Below, piece after piece: positions 28,623 through 41,451 of a stretch of 64,000 nucleotides of DNA. The stretch's first letter is position 1, and each line of letters opens with the position of its first letter. Origin of the DNA: Fremontodendron californicum (Eukaryota > Streptophyta > Magnoliopsida > Malvales > Malvaceae); assembly GCA_030761205.1 (NCBI GenBank), contig JAULJL010000032.1, positions 7,011,134-7,075,133 of the forward strand. Direction: 5' to 3'. The notes beneath the pieces were generated by a model, which was not told the origin of the DNA, ran no database searches, and saw nothing but the letters and a program-made list of their open reading frames with translations. The position numbers were made by a program, and so were the translations under genes.

Positions 28623-31600
28623 CATTATTAATCATTTGTTATCTCAAGTCTCGATAAAAAAATCGATTTTAAATTTAGTATTTCAAGTTAATTCCCAATT
28701 TAAAGAAAAATAATTCCATTTTTTAATTGAAAATGATCCTAAATTTATAAATTCAAAATTTTCCTATATTCTCCAACAAACGTGGCAAAATATAGAATTT
28801 TTTATTAATTTGGAAAACTTTCCGAATCATTCTCATTTTAAAGAAGATATTTCGTTATTAATGATAATTGATGATATCCTCCACAGCAAACCCGACAGAG
28901 AACTCATGAATTATTTTAACTCGGGAATATCTTTATTTTATTGAAAATCATTACCTTTTTTGAAAACATTTAAAAGAAATGAATATGTATATGCATGACA
29001 TAAATAAAATGACATAGCAAAATCTAAATAATATAATGCAAGTTAAATGATATGATATAATTTAAATGCCTTAGCATATTCTAAATGAAATGAAATATCC
29101 TAAGTTATATGATATATTCTAAATGAAATGAAATGACCTAGGTAACATATATTCTATATGAAATGTAATATCCTAAGTCATATTATATATTCTAAATGAA
29201 ATGAAATAATTTCAATGACATGACAAATATGAATGATATGGCATATAATTTAAATGACATGGAATATAAAATAATGCTATCATATAATATGCATGAAAAT
29301 AATAATGCATGAACATAGTATATGCTAAAGAATATAAAAATAACATAACTAAATGAAAAGCATAAGATATCATGAAGTATTCAAAATCATATAATAAAAA
29401 ATATAACATATCATAACAATATCATAGAAATTATCATAGCAAAAATCACATATTATATAAAATGCATGAATATGGAAAATGCAATATCTTGAAAATGTAT
29501 TTTTTCCTTTAATTAAGGAAATCCGTATATCTAAAAAGATATCCGGCTACCTTAGGAAAATATATCAAATTAAACATTCTAAAATCAAAGTACTTTGTGA
29601 TTGTTTGAAAACAATTTTGAAAAGCTTAGATTAAAAATAAAAACTTAGCTAAACCCTTTTTTAAATGGCTCTAATTTCCTAAGTTTAAAAATCCCGGACT
29701 TGACCATCCTTAACCCGAGACTTAAAAAATCATTTTTAGGGTTTGAAAAAGCTTAGAAACTATCCTAAGTCAGTAGCTAAACTTCCTAATCAGCCCATTC
29801 TAAGTAACTTAACCAAAACAGAAAAATGATTTTCCTTCAAATTCAATTCTGACTCCACTGTCCAGTTTTAAGCCACGATTTTTTACCCTATGTTTAAAAA
29901 TTCTAAAAAATCTATAAACAATACTGGAGACTCAAGACATGTAAAACTACATGGGAAAAAATTGGCTTAATTTTTTGATTAAAGATGAATGCCCAAAAAA
30001 AATCGAAAAAGTATAAGTACAGGGTGAAAAAACTGTTTTGACAAAACACAATTTGCCTTTGATAAAATCACTTAAAAATCAACGTAAAAATATTTAAGAC
30101 ACACAAAATGACTCACAAACAGTATCTAGGAATTTTGAAAAGTTAGACAAAAATTGGCTAAGTAAAAAAAATCACAAAGGTAGAATAATCAATTTGACAA
30201 CTCTTTAATTTTCCACAAGTATACTCAAGAGAGCATGACTTTGAACCATTAATTGGCCTAAGTCATTAGTCAAGTGGCATGAACATGAAATGCATGAAAA
30301 AAATACAGTAAATATAATGCATGAAATGCATGAGTTTAAACCTAAATGTCATGGAAAATGCATGGCATCAATAAAGTGACCTAGACCTAAATGAACTTGC
30401 ATGGCATTTAATGCAACCTAGGTCTAAAATTCATGGACATGCATGGCAAAATAAACCAAACCTAACATCTAAAATATGCATGGCAATAACACAAACACAA
30501 GGCATGCTTAAACCAAAAACTCAACCAAATGTCATGGAAATGCAAACCTATCATCTAACATAACAAAAATGCACATACAATGCAAAATAACATGAAATGG
30601 CCGAATGGCCTCAAGCTCCAAACAAGCATGGAATTTTCACAAACACTTGATATGCTTAAACCAAATACTTAATCAAATGTCATGCAAATGCAAACCTATC
30701 AACTAACATAGCAAAAATGCACATACAAAGCAAAATCAATGGGGTAGCCGAATGGCCTCAAGTTCCAAGCAAGCATGACATTTTCACAAACACTTGATAT
30801 ACTAACATACTCAACCTAAATATGACACCCAAATCATGCAAATATAAAATAGAGGTATTAAAACTAACAAAAATTTTCACAAACACTTGATATACGAAAT
30901 AAAAAACATCAACAAATTTAAACATTATGAAAACAGAAAATTAAAAATGCAAGAACATGATAATAAACTCATAAATAGCCATAAACTAGCAACCAAATTA
31001 AAACAAGCTTCAAGTATATGTAGTAGAAGAAGATTTACAGCATCAAAGCTAAAAAAAATAACAAGAATAAAATGACAAATCAAAGCAAAAGCAAAACAAC
31101 AGCAACAAAAATATTGGCCATTTGGCCATGGTAAGAAAGAAAGAAAAAAAATTGTAAGAACTTGTTTAAGAAAAAGATAAAGAAAGAACTTAAAAAGAAC
31201 ATAAAAAAAAACTTATTTAAAAAGAAAACTCACCAAAATAATAATCAAAATAGCAAAAACAATAATGGAAAATCAAGAAAGTGCAAGAGTTGGTACTAAA
31301 AGCAACCTCTAGAAGCTATCTTTCAAGCTTTTTCTCTTCAAACTTTCTTTTCTTTTCTAAACTTTTATTTTTGCTTTGCAACAATGGAGAGAAAACTCAG
31401 CCAAAACAAGAGAGAAAATGAAAAATGAAGTGTTGAAAAATAAAAAATCTGAATCCCTTTAGTGCTGGCCGAAACCTCTCTCTCTCCTCACTAGGATGTT
31501 GTCATTTTTGCTCCAACCAATTTCCATCCAAGGGCTAGTGATTCAAGGTGAAAAAACATGAATTTATCACCCTTAGATTAGGCCACTAGCTGTCCATAAT

Positions 31601-31989
31601 TACAGCTGTTCAAGAATAATGTTGACACTTTCCCTCTTCATGCATTGGCCCATGTGGCTTATTTGCAATGGCTTGATCAAAAAAATCACTAACCAACTCT
31701 TAATTTTTGGCCTTTTGATTGTAAAATCAGAAACTCCTTCCCTCCTTTGGACCTTAGCCGGCCAGCCCACCTTCTTCCAGCCCAAGATTGATTTTTTTGA
31801 AAGGCAAGAAAATCCCTTTTTCGTTGCTTGGGTAAAATAATCGTTTTGCCCCCCGGATGCAAATAAATGGCAAACGAACTCCAAATTCAATTTTTTTAAT
31901 ACTTTCAAAATAATAAAATATTGAATTCTAGAAGTTTTCAAAATTTTCCGAGTCCGTTTGCTATTTATTTGGATTTTTTCTTCCAAAAA

Positions 31990-32640
31990 TGCCCTTTTAT
32001 GCCCTTACATTTTACCATTTTTTAAACGAGCTCCAAATCAAGATTTTTCTTCACCAATCCCTTCCAAATAATTTAAAACTGTGATCTGGAAGTTTTCATA
32101 ATTTTTGGAACTCATTTGGTATTTTTTCAGGATTTATCTGCTTGAATTACTACATAGGAGGCTCGGGATTTGGCCATTTTGCAAACGAACTCCGAATCAA
32201 GATTTTATTTTGCCAATATCTTCCAAATAATTTAAAAATGATATTTGCAAATTTTCAAAATTTTTGGAGTCCATTTCTATTTTTTCGGGATTTATCTTCT
32301 TGGATTATTACATAAGAGACCCGGGATTTGGCCATTTTGTAAACGAACTTCGAATCAAGATTTTCTTTTGCCAATCTCTTTCAAATAATTTAAAAATGTG
32401 ATTTACCAATTTTCAGAAGATTTGGAGTTTATTTGCTATTTTTTCGGGATTTTCCTTCTTGAATTACTACATAAGAGACCCAGGATTTGGCCATTTTGCA
32501 AACGAACTCCGAATCAAGATTTTCTTTCGCCAATATATTTTAAATGATTTAAGAATGAGATTTGAAAATTTTCAGAATTTTTGGAGTCCATTTGCTATTT
32601 TTCCCAAATTTTCCAATTTTGCCATTTTACCTCTGAAACC
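31990..32640. repeat. About four tandem units of about 150 bp inside the OGR1 LTR
   Basis: Each unit contains a GATTTGGCCATTTTGC-like word, ACGAACTCCGAATCAAGATT and ATTTTTCGGGATT. The OGR2 LTR has the corresponding array in opposite orientation (36290-36770). Confidence 0.8.
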
Positions 32641-33263
32641 GGTTTTGCTCAAAACAAGTCCAATTTTTAGATTTTCTTCAAATTGAGCATTGGGCTATCC
32701 CTTTTTAATCATTCCTCATCCACTAGGGGCTTTGGTCTTACCAAGTCGGGCCATTTTTGTAGTTCTTCTCAATTTCACCTAAATCCACCAAAAACCCTAA
32801 TTCTCGATTTTCTCCCAGATTAACTTTTCTTTCAGTTTTTTCTTTCAAATGGCTTTTCCATTACCCGTAGTCAGTGCTTATCTTTCATTTGGAACCTTCA
32901 ATTTCGACCAATTCGATCGTTTAAGCACTTTTCCCCAAATTTCCTGGATTAGGATTTCCTTTCTACTGAATCTCCAAATCCCAAATTCCGAACTCCATAT
33001 CTTTCGATGTAGACCTCGGATTATCAAAATTCTTTCGCCATTTTTCAATTGAACTTCAAATCTTGATTTTGAAAGTGGGTTGACTTTTTTAGTAGTTGAC
33101 TTTTTGGGGTTGACTTTTTTCAAGTTTTACTTTTTATGCTCGCCCTCTTAAACTAAGTCTCGGAGTACCACCTACAAGATAATTTTTTTTTTACATTCTG
33201 AAACATCAATTTAGGAAGAAAACATACTTGTTTTAGTGGTCTGGACAAAATTAGGTTTCTACA

Positions 33264-34159
33264 GCAAGAGAATAGCCAAAGATTGAAAAAGGAGTTGAAG
33301 ATATACTCTGATTTGAACAGGAAAAATGAATGAGAAAGGCTAAGCCGAAGTCTAGAAAAATGATCAAGGGCATTTGCATCATTCATGAGCACTCATTTCC
33401 TTATTAAGCTTTGCACCCGCATCGTGTCAGCAAGCATTTGTATCATTCATGGGTATTAGTATTTGCACTATATCATGAGCATCTGCATTTTACCTTTACA
33501 AGTACATCCTTCATAGATATTTGCTTTTGCATCATCTCAAACAAATTATTGCATCTTCATTGTAGCTTCAATTACACCATTCTTGAACTACTTACATGAA
33601 CATGATTCATAGGGGTATCTGCATATTTTCATGAAGCATTTATATCATTATTGATCTTCACATTTGCATCAATTAGAAGCATCTTGCACATTACTAATCT
33701 TTGCATTTGCACCATGAAGCATTTGCATCTTATTCAATATCTGCATCTGCATTTAGGAGCATTTGCATCATATTTAATATCTACATCTACATTAAGAAGT
33801 AGTGGCATCAATTGAAGACATGCATTTGCACCATGAAGCATTTGCATTTTATTTTGCATCATTCCAAGAAGCATTTGCATCAATCCAAGACATCTGCATC
33901 AAGAAAGACTATTTGACATTTTATCTTGATTGAAGGTTCCACAAGTGGGGCATCAGAGAAAAATTGAAGACTTCGTCATGAAGTCAAATAGTCTGTGAAC
34001 TTCAAAGAAACCGTGGGTTAATAATCATAACACGATCTGTTGATTGCATTCATCCTTAGGAAACATACAAGCATTTGCAAAACATGTCATTCTCATTATT
34101 GCATTTAGCTAACATTGCAAGAATCAAGAAAACTTTGGCTTCCCCAAATCAAACTCGTT
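33264..34159 (+). repeat. OGR2 3' region with GCATTTGCATC-type repeats
   Basis: Between about 33365 and 33905 variants of GCATTTGCATCAT recur more than a dozen times at irregular spacing. The rest (33906-34159) is noncoding and resembles OGR1 1200-1380 in reverse. No gene seen. Confidence 0.7.
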
Positions 34160-35215
34160 CTGCTTCTCAAATGAGTCGAGCCCCGAGACCACCGTCAAGG
34201 TATGTTCTTTTTGTTTTTTCATTTTAAATTTATTTTCCAAATGAATCAAACCCAGGATCATTCTTAGTATTTCCTTTTGTTTTAAATCAAATTCATTCTG
34301 TTTATCAAATGAGTCGAGCCCCGAGACCATCGTCGAGGTATTTCTTTTTGTTTTAAATCGAATTCATTCTGTTCATCAAATGAGTCGAGGCCCGAGACCA
34401 TCGTCAAGGTATTTCCTTTTGTTTTAAATCGAATTCATTCTATTTATCAAACCTCGAGACCATCGTTGAGGTATTTCCTTTTGTTTTAAATCGAATTCAT
34501 TCTGTTTATCAAATGAGTCGAGCCTCGAGACCATCGTCTAGGTATTTCCTTTTGTCTTAAATCGAATTCATTCTGTTTATCAAATAAGTCGAGCCTCAAG
34601 ACCATCATCGAGGTATTTCTTTTTGTTTTAAATTGAATTCATTCTGTTTATCAAATGAGTCGAGCCCCGAGACCATCGTCGAGGTATTTCCTTTTGTTTT
34701 AAATCGAATTCATTCTGTTTATCAAATGAGTCGAGCCTCGAGACCATCCTCAAGGTATTTCTTTTTGTTTTAAATCGAATTCATTATGTTTATCAATTGT
34801 GTCGAGCCCCGAGACCATCGTCGAGGTATTTCCTTTTGTTTTGAATCGAATCCATTCTGTTTATTAAATGAGTCGAGCCTCGAAACCATCATCGAGGTAT
34901 TTCCTTTTGTTTTGAATCGAATTCATTCTGTTTATCAAATGAGTCGAGCCCCGAGACCATGGTCGAGGTATTTCCTTTTGTTTTAAATCGAATTCATTCT
35001 ATTCATCAAATGAGTCGAGCCTCGAAACCATCATCGAGGTATTTTCTTTTGTTTTAAATCAAATTCATATTGTTTATCAAATGAGTCGAGCCCCGAGACC
35101 ATTGTCGAGGTATTTTCTTTTGTTTTAAATTGAATTCATTCTGTTTATCAAATGAGTCGAGCCCCGAGACCATCGTCGAGGTATTTCCTTTTGTTTTAAA
35201 ACTCGTTCTGCTTCT
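34160..35215. repeat. Tandem array of about 15 copies of a 71-bp unit
   Basis: The unit contains GAGTCGAGCCTCGAGACCAT, CGTCGAGGTATTTCC, TTTTGTTTTAAATCG and AATTCATTCTGTTTATCAAA. Copies are 85-98% alike by eye. The unit includes a short palindrome around CCTCGAG/CTCGAGG-like bases. It lies directly upstream of the OGR2 polypurine tract and 3' LTR. Confidence 0.9.
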
Positions 35216-35465
35216 TAAAATAGTCAAATATTTTGTTTTAAAATCGAACTCATTTCCTTAAGACGGGTCGAGCCTTGATTAGTCAGGGAACTCAATTTAA
35301 GGACAATATCTTCAATTTACAGTTTTTTCAACAAAAAAAAAAAAGAAAAAAGAAGAAGAAAAAAGAAGAAGAAAACTCCCTTTCCCTTTCCATCACATGA
35401 GATTTCACTAACCGGACAAAATTAGTGTTTGTTTATCTTTGCCTGATTCCTGATTCTCAGCAATA

Positions 35466-35481
35466 GTCAAAGAGGGGCAGT
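35466..35481 (+). other. OGR2 polypurine tract
   Basis: GTCAAAGAGGGGCAGT immediately before the LTR start TGTAGACACC. It corresponds to the OGR1 tract at 224-244. Confidence 0.8.
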
Positions 35482-38400
35482 TGTAGACACCTAATTTTGT
35501 CTGGACCACTAAAACATGTATGTTTTCTTCCTAAATTGATGTTTTAGAATGCAAAAAGGCTTTTCTCATCCTGCAGGTGGTACCCCAATACTTAGTCTTA
35601 GAAAGTAGGCAGGAAAAGTCAAAATTGAAAAATTCAACCCGAAAAAGTCAACCTCGAAAAGTCAACTACTAAAAAAGTCAACCCACTTTCAAAATCAAGA
35701 TTTGAAGTTCAATTGAAAGATGGTGAAAGAATTTTGATAATCCGAGGTCTACATTGAAAGATTTGGAGTTCGGAAGTTGGGTTACAAAATTTCAGTAGAA
35801 AGGAAACCCTAGTTCTAGAATTTGGGGAAAAGGCTTAAACAATCAAATTAGTCAAAATTGAAGGTTTCAAATGAAAGATAAGCACTGACTACGGGTAATG
35901 GAAAAGCTACTTGGAAGAAAAACTGAAAGAAAAGTCAATTCAGAAGAAAATCGAGAATTAGGGTTTTTAGCAGATTTTGGTAAAATTTGGGAAAATTACA
36001 GAAATGGCCTAATTCGGTAAAACTAAAGCCCCTAATTGATGAGGAGTGATTAAACAAGGATAGCCCAAGGCTCAGTTTGAAGAAATTTCAAGAAAAGAGT
36101 CGATTGGAGGAAAAACGAAAAAAGAGGAAGTTCTTGATACTAAAAAGAGGGAAAATCAAAACGGAAGGGAATTTGATTGTAAAAATTGGGCATTTTTGAA
36201 CCAACTCCAATTTAGTATATGAAAAAGGCACAGAAAAAGAAAATCTGGAAATCGAACTTGTTTTGGGCAAAACCGAGCTTCGGGGGCAAAGGGACAAAAT
36301 TGGAAAATTCAAGAAAAATACCAAATGAGCTCCAAAAATTTTGAAAATTTGCAGATCTCATGCTTAAATCATTTTGGAGAGATTGGCGAAAGAAAGTATG
36401 GATTTGGAGTTCGTTTGCAAAATGGCCAAATCCCAGGCCCACTATGCAGAAATTCAAAAGGATAAATCCCGAAAAAATAGCAAACGAGTTTCAAAAATTT
36501 TGAAAATTTGCAAATCTCTTTCTAAAATTATTGGAAGATATTAGAGAAAGAAAATATGGATTTAGAGTTCGTTTACAAAATGGCCAAATCTCGGGCCTAC
36601 TATGACAAAATTCAAGCAGATAAATCCCGAAAAAATAGCAAATGAGCTCCAAAAATTACCAAAACTACCAGATCACACTTTTAATTTATTTGGAAGAGAT
36701 TGGTGAAGAAAAATTTGGATTTGGAGCTCGTTTACAAAAAGGTAAAAGTTTGGGTGCACAAAAGGGCAATTTTGGAAGAAAAATCTAAGAAAATAGCAAA
36801 TGGACTCGAAAAATTTTGAAAATTTCCAGAATTCATTGTTTTTATTATTTCAAAAGTATTGAAAAAAGAAAATTTGAATTTGGCATCCCTTTGCTATTTA
36901 TTTAGGTTCGGGGGTCAAAAAGGTCATTTTACCAAAGAAATCGAAAGGGGCCAATTTGTAATTAAGAAAAATATGAAAAATGATGGAATTGCTGAGATAA
37001 TTCCTCCCTTGGTCAGTTAGCATAGAGGAGAAGAAGGAAGCTTGATCAATTTAATTCCTTGTCACTATCAAGCTCAAAATGCTTCCACTAGTACCTTGCA
37101 AATGGTCCCCCTTCATCCAATGGCTTAGGTGCCTAGTAGAAAAGTTGAATGCACCATTCAATGGCCAAGATTAAATGCCAATATGACATTTTTATTTATC
37201 ATGAAAGAACCCTCATCCAATGTCCAAGAATGAAAAAAGAAAGATGAGCACAATGAATCCAAGGGTTGGCATTTATTCGGCCAAGCAAGGGAGTGCATGG
37301 GATTGGTCCTTTTCATCCAATGGTTTAGGCCATTTACAAGGGCTGAGTACACATTTTAAGGGATGGGATTAAATGCCAAGATGACATTTTTATGTTGTCA
37401 TGAAAGAATCCTCATCCAATGGCCAAGAATGGAAAAAGAAAGATGAGCACAACTCACCCAAGGGTAGAGGTTCATTCGGCCAAGCAAGGAAGAGCATGAG
37501 ATTGTATCCGTATTTCATCTAAGGGCTGAGGTTTTTAGAAGGGCTGAGTACATATCTTAAGGGCTGCTATCAATTGGCAAGATGGTATTTTTATTGTTTC
37601 ATCAAAAGATCCTAATCTAAAGGCCAAATTTGGAGGAGAAAAAAGTGCAAAAATCATCCAAAGGTGAGGGATGCCAACCGGCCAAGAGGAAATGAAAGGG
37701 GGAATTTTGTTTTTTTCCATATAGGCTAGGTCATTTGATGGAGGAGGGCAGTAGCTAATTTAGCAAAGAAGAGGTTTTTGAAAGAAAGGAAAGAAAGGTT
37801 TTCTAAAAAGAGCTTGAAGGTAGTCATTTCTACCAATCTCTAGCATGGTTTTCTTCTTGTTTTCCATGTTGATTTCTTGATTTTCCATTTTGTTCTCCTA
37901 CTGAATTTCTCATAGAAATCAAAGTTTTAAAATGTTTACTTAAGTTTTCATCTTTTCTTCTTCATCAAAAATGGTTGAAAACAATTTTTTTTACAAGGTT
38001 TTTGCTTGGCTGAAATTGACATGAATGCTTGCCTTGATTTTTCTTTTTTTCTTCTTTGCATGTTGTTGTGGGAAACATGATTTTGGAAGGTTTATTTAAG
38101 TATTTAATGTTCTGATTTTTTACAAAAAATGAAGCACAAGAGGTTGAAATGGCTACATGATCTTGATACATATCAAGTGACCATGGTTAGGGGAGAGCCT
38201 ATGCCCATTTTTGCCAACCACGAAGGTCAACTCTATCTTGTTGATTAGCATGGTTTATTTTCTGATTTTTTGAAATGGAAAGGCTTCATGATCTTGACAA
38301 GACCAAGTGGTTATGGTTAGGCGAGAGGCTATGCCCATTTTGTACTAACGATGGAGCTTAACTTTTCTTGTTTTGTTTACTAGTTTTTCTTGTTATTTTC

Positions 38401-41400
38401 TTTGCATGTCTATGTTTATTTTGATCATGTTCTTTACATTATTTTTATGCTATATTTGCTTCTTTTTTTTTTCTTTTCATGAAATGATATTTCCTTGTAG
38501 GTTTTGGCCCTTGTGTTTTCCTTGATTATATTTTGTATTTTTTTTCATGTATCATACATTGCTTGTTGCCATGTTTGCATCTTATATTTTACCATATGAC
38601 CATTTGACCACTTCCATTTCGTTTGCCTTATATGTGTATTTTCATCTTGCTTGTTGATTTGTTTGCATTTCCATGTTTGGTTTTGTGTATTTTGGTTTAA
38701 AATGTTATGTGTTTGTGTTATTTGCTAGCTAGGATTATGCCATGATTTTTGAAGACCATTCGGCCAACATGACCCCTTTTGCTTTGTGTTTGCATTTTCA
38801 ATTGGTTTGGTTGATAGGTTAGCATTTCGTGCCATGACATTATGTATTTTGATTTGGTTTGCCATGTGTTTGTGTTATTTGCTAGATAGGATTGCCTTAG
38901 GTTATCTAGTGTCCATTCAGCCTCTTCATGCATTCCTTGCCTTGTGTGTGCATTTGCATTTTGTTTAGATACCATGCTTTGCATTATTATGCCTTGAGAT
39001 TGTGTATTAGTTGTTGTTTGTTCATGCATTAGTATTAGGTTTATTGGTCATTATATGTTCATGACATTCTCATGCATTCTCATCACATTTTAGGTCTAGG
39101 CCATCTTTGTATTGCCATGCATATTAGGTCTTAGATCATATTGGTATTGCCATGCATTGCTATGCTATTTAGGTCTTAGGTCACATTAGTATTGTCATGC
39201 ATATTCATAACACATTAGGTCTAAATCACATTTGCATTGTCAAGCATTTCATGCATATTAAGTTAGGATAGCATTTATTGCCAAGCAAACTCATGCTAGG
39301 CATTTAGGTCATTTTGAATTGCCATGCATTTCCTTCATCATTTAGTTTTTAAATCATGCATTCAACTTGCTATATGTTCATGCATATCATGTCATGCCAC
39401 ATGATTTATGGCTTAGGCCAAGCAATGGCTCAAAGTCATGCTCACTTCAGCATACTTGTGGAAAATTAAAGGGTTATCAAATTGATTATTCTACCATTGC
39501 GATTTCTTTTAATTAGCCAATTTTTGTCTAACTTCTTAGAAGTATTAGCTACTGTTTGTAGGTTTTTAAGAGAGTCCCCAACATTTTTACTTTGATTTTT
39601 AAATGATCTTATCAAAGGCAAAAAAAAAAAAAAAAGTGTTTTGACAAAACAGTTTTTATCTAGTACTCAGACTTTCCCGATTTTTCTGGGAAGACATCTT
39701 TAATCATAAAATTAAGAAAATTTTTTCTCGTGTATTTTTACATGTTATGAGTCTCCAGTATTTGTTTTAGATTTTTTTTGAATTTTTAAAAATAGGTTAA
39801 AAAATCATGTTTTAAAACTGGACAGTAGAGTCATATTTGAATTTGAGGGAAAATCATTTTCTGTTTTGGCTAAGTTACTTAGCGGGGGCTGATTAGGAAA
39901 TTTAGCTACTATCTTAGGGTGGTTTCCAGGCCTTTTTAAACTTAAAAAATGATTTTATAGAGCTCGGGTCAAGGGTGGTCAAGTCCGGGTTTTCAAACTT
40001 AGGAAACTAGAGCTATTTTTAAAAGGGAATTCGGCTATGAGGTTTTATTATCCAAGATTTTCAAAATTGTTTTCAAACAAATCACAAAGTATTTTGATTT
40101 TAAAAAATTTAATTTTATATATTTTCCTAAGGTAACCGGATATCTTTTTAGATATACGGACTTAATTAAAGGAAAAAAGTACACTTTCATGCATTGCATT
40201 TTTCATATTCATGCATATTATATAGTATATGATTATTTTTTTTTTTTTTTGCTATGATAATTTCTATGATATTGTTATTGTTATTATTTTGATTTATATT
40301 TTATGGTGTCATGTTGTTTGTTATATAGTTTTGAATATTTCATGCTATCCTATCTTTTTATTTAGTCATTTATTTTTGTCACATTATTTAGCATATACTA
40401 TATTCATGCATTATTATTTTTATTTTATTTTCATGTATATTTCATGATAGCATTATTTTATGTTTCATGTCATTTCATGTCATTTAGATTATATTATTTA
40501 GAATATACCATGTCATTTAAAATATGCCATATCATTTACATTTGCCATGTCATTTAAATCATTTTATTCCATTTAGAATATATCATGTTACCTAGGATAT
40601 TTCACTTCATTTAGAATATATCATGTGACTTAGGATATTTCATTTCATTCAGAATATGCTATGCCATTTAAATTATATCATACCATTTAGGTTGCATTAT
40701 ATTATCTAGACTTTGCTATGTCATCTTTACTATGTCACACATATTCATGTTCATATATATATTTTAAAAATATTTTGAAAAAGATAATGATTTTCAATAA
40801 AATAAAAATATTCCCGAGTTAAAATAATTCATGAGTTCTCTGCCGGGTTTGCTGGGGAGGACATTATCATTAATAGCGGAATATCTTCTTTAAAACGAGA
40901 ATGATTCGAAAAATTTTCCAAAGTAATCAAAATTTCTATATTTTGCCATGTTTGTTGGGAAATATAGGAAAATTTTGAATTAAAAATTTCGAATTATTTT
41001 CAATTAAAAATGGAATTATTTTTCCTTAAATTGGGAATTAATTTGAAATACTAAATTTAAAACCGACTTTTTTACCGAAATTTGAGATAACACATGATTA
41101 ATAAGGTACCGTTTTATACGGGCGTTGTGTGGGTGCTAATCCTTCCCCGTACGTAACCAAGTCCTGAACCCGCTTCTTTGATTTCTCTGGTTTAAAATGC
41201 GGACTTGAAATTGATTTTAAGAAATGTTTTAATTGATTTTAAAATGTTTTACAAAACCGGTTTAATAGGTGGCCGATCACACCTAGCCAAAAAAGATTGG
41301 TGGTGACTCCATGTCTTTTTGGAGGTCATTTTCAAATCCTCATTTTATTTTAAGAGGAACTAAGTCGAATTTTCCTCTATTTTTTCAATGTTACACTTAA

Positions 41401-41451
41401 CGAAATATAAAGTCTCGCGATAAGACATGTTATTGTTTTTAGGTTGCGACA
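35482..41451 (+). repeat. OGR2 3' LTR (5970 bp)
   Basis: Starts TGTAGACACCTAATTTTG and ends GGTTGCGACA, the same termini as the OGR1 LTR but about 1 kb longer. It contains about three units of about 155 bp (36290-36770), three units of about 200 bp (37100-37720), AT-rich stretches with repeated ATGCAT- and TCATTTAGAATAT-like words (38990-39400, 40440-40720) and the GC-rich block at 41108-41172. No coding frame is supported. Confidence 0.9.
37100..37720. repeat. Three tandem units of about 200 bp in the OGR2 LTR
   Basis: Repeated words include CATCCAATGG, GCTGAGTACA, AAATGCCAA.ATGACATTTTT, AAAGAAAGATGAGCACAA and TTCGGCCAAGCAAGG. I do not see them in tandem in the OGR1 LTR, so the expansion may account for part of the length difference. 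Confidence 0.75.

Larger units (their letters stand above)
1..33263 (-). mobile_element. OGR1: Ogre/Tat-like Ty3/gypsy retrotransposon, decayed, left end outside window
   Basis: Minus-strand LTR retrotransposon. Reading right to left: 5' LTR (28281-33263), primer-binding site, a leader of about 0.9 kb, ORF1, gag, protease, a probable intron, RT/RNase H/second RNase H/integrase, a repeat-rich 3' region, polypurine tract and the start of the 3' LTR. The large LTR, the extra ORF upstream of gag, the dual RNase H and the intron between protease and RT are all known traits of the Ogre branch of the Tat lineage. Without ATH-A and ATH-B the internal region is about 13 kb. Over the 220 bases present in both LTRs I see about a dozen differences (about 5%), so it is older than the two elements nested in it. 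Stops and frameshifts interrupt every gene. Confidence 0.9.
28281..33263 (-). repeat. OGR1 5' LTR (4983 bp)
   Basis: Minus-strand LTR starting TGTAGAAACC (33263; the 3' copy has TGTAGACACC) and ending GGTTGCGACA (28281). The first part carries tandem units of about 150 bp (31990-32640). The middle is AT-rich with many ATGCATGG- and TAAATGAAATG-like words. Near the end a GC-rich block (28556-28622) reads on the minus strand GGTGCTAATCCTTCCCC, a signature of Tat/Ogre LTRs. The length is typical for Ogre and far longer than in most plant LTR elements. No protein-coding frame is supported. Confidence 0.9.
33264..41451 (+). mobile_element. OGR2: 3' end of a second Ogre-like element
   Basis: Plus-strand internal 3' region (33264-35481) followed by a complete LTR (35482-41451). 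Coding parts would lie to the left but are separated by OGR1, which appears to have inserted into this internal region and extends beyond the window. OGR2 itself interrupts COP1 at 41452. It is related to OGR1 by LTR termini, the 71-bp repeat and the polypurine context. Confidence 0.8.

Noticed and set aside
40229..40447. Hydrophobic 72-codon frame in the OGR2 LTR
   Set aside because: Arises from AT-rich low-complexity repeats inside the LTR; no conservation signal.
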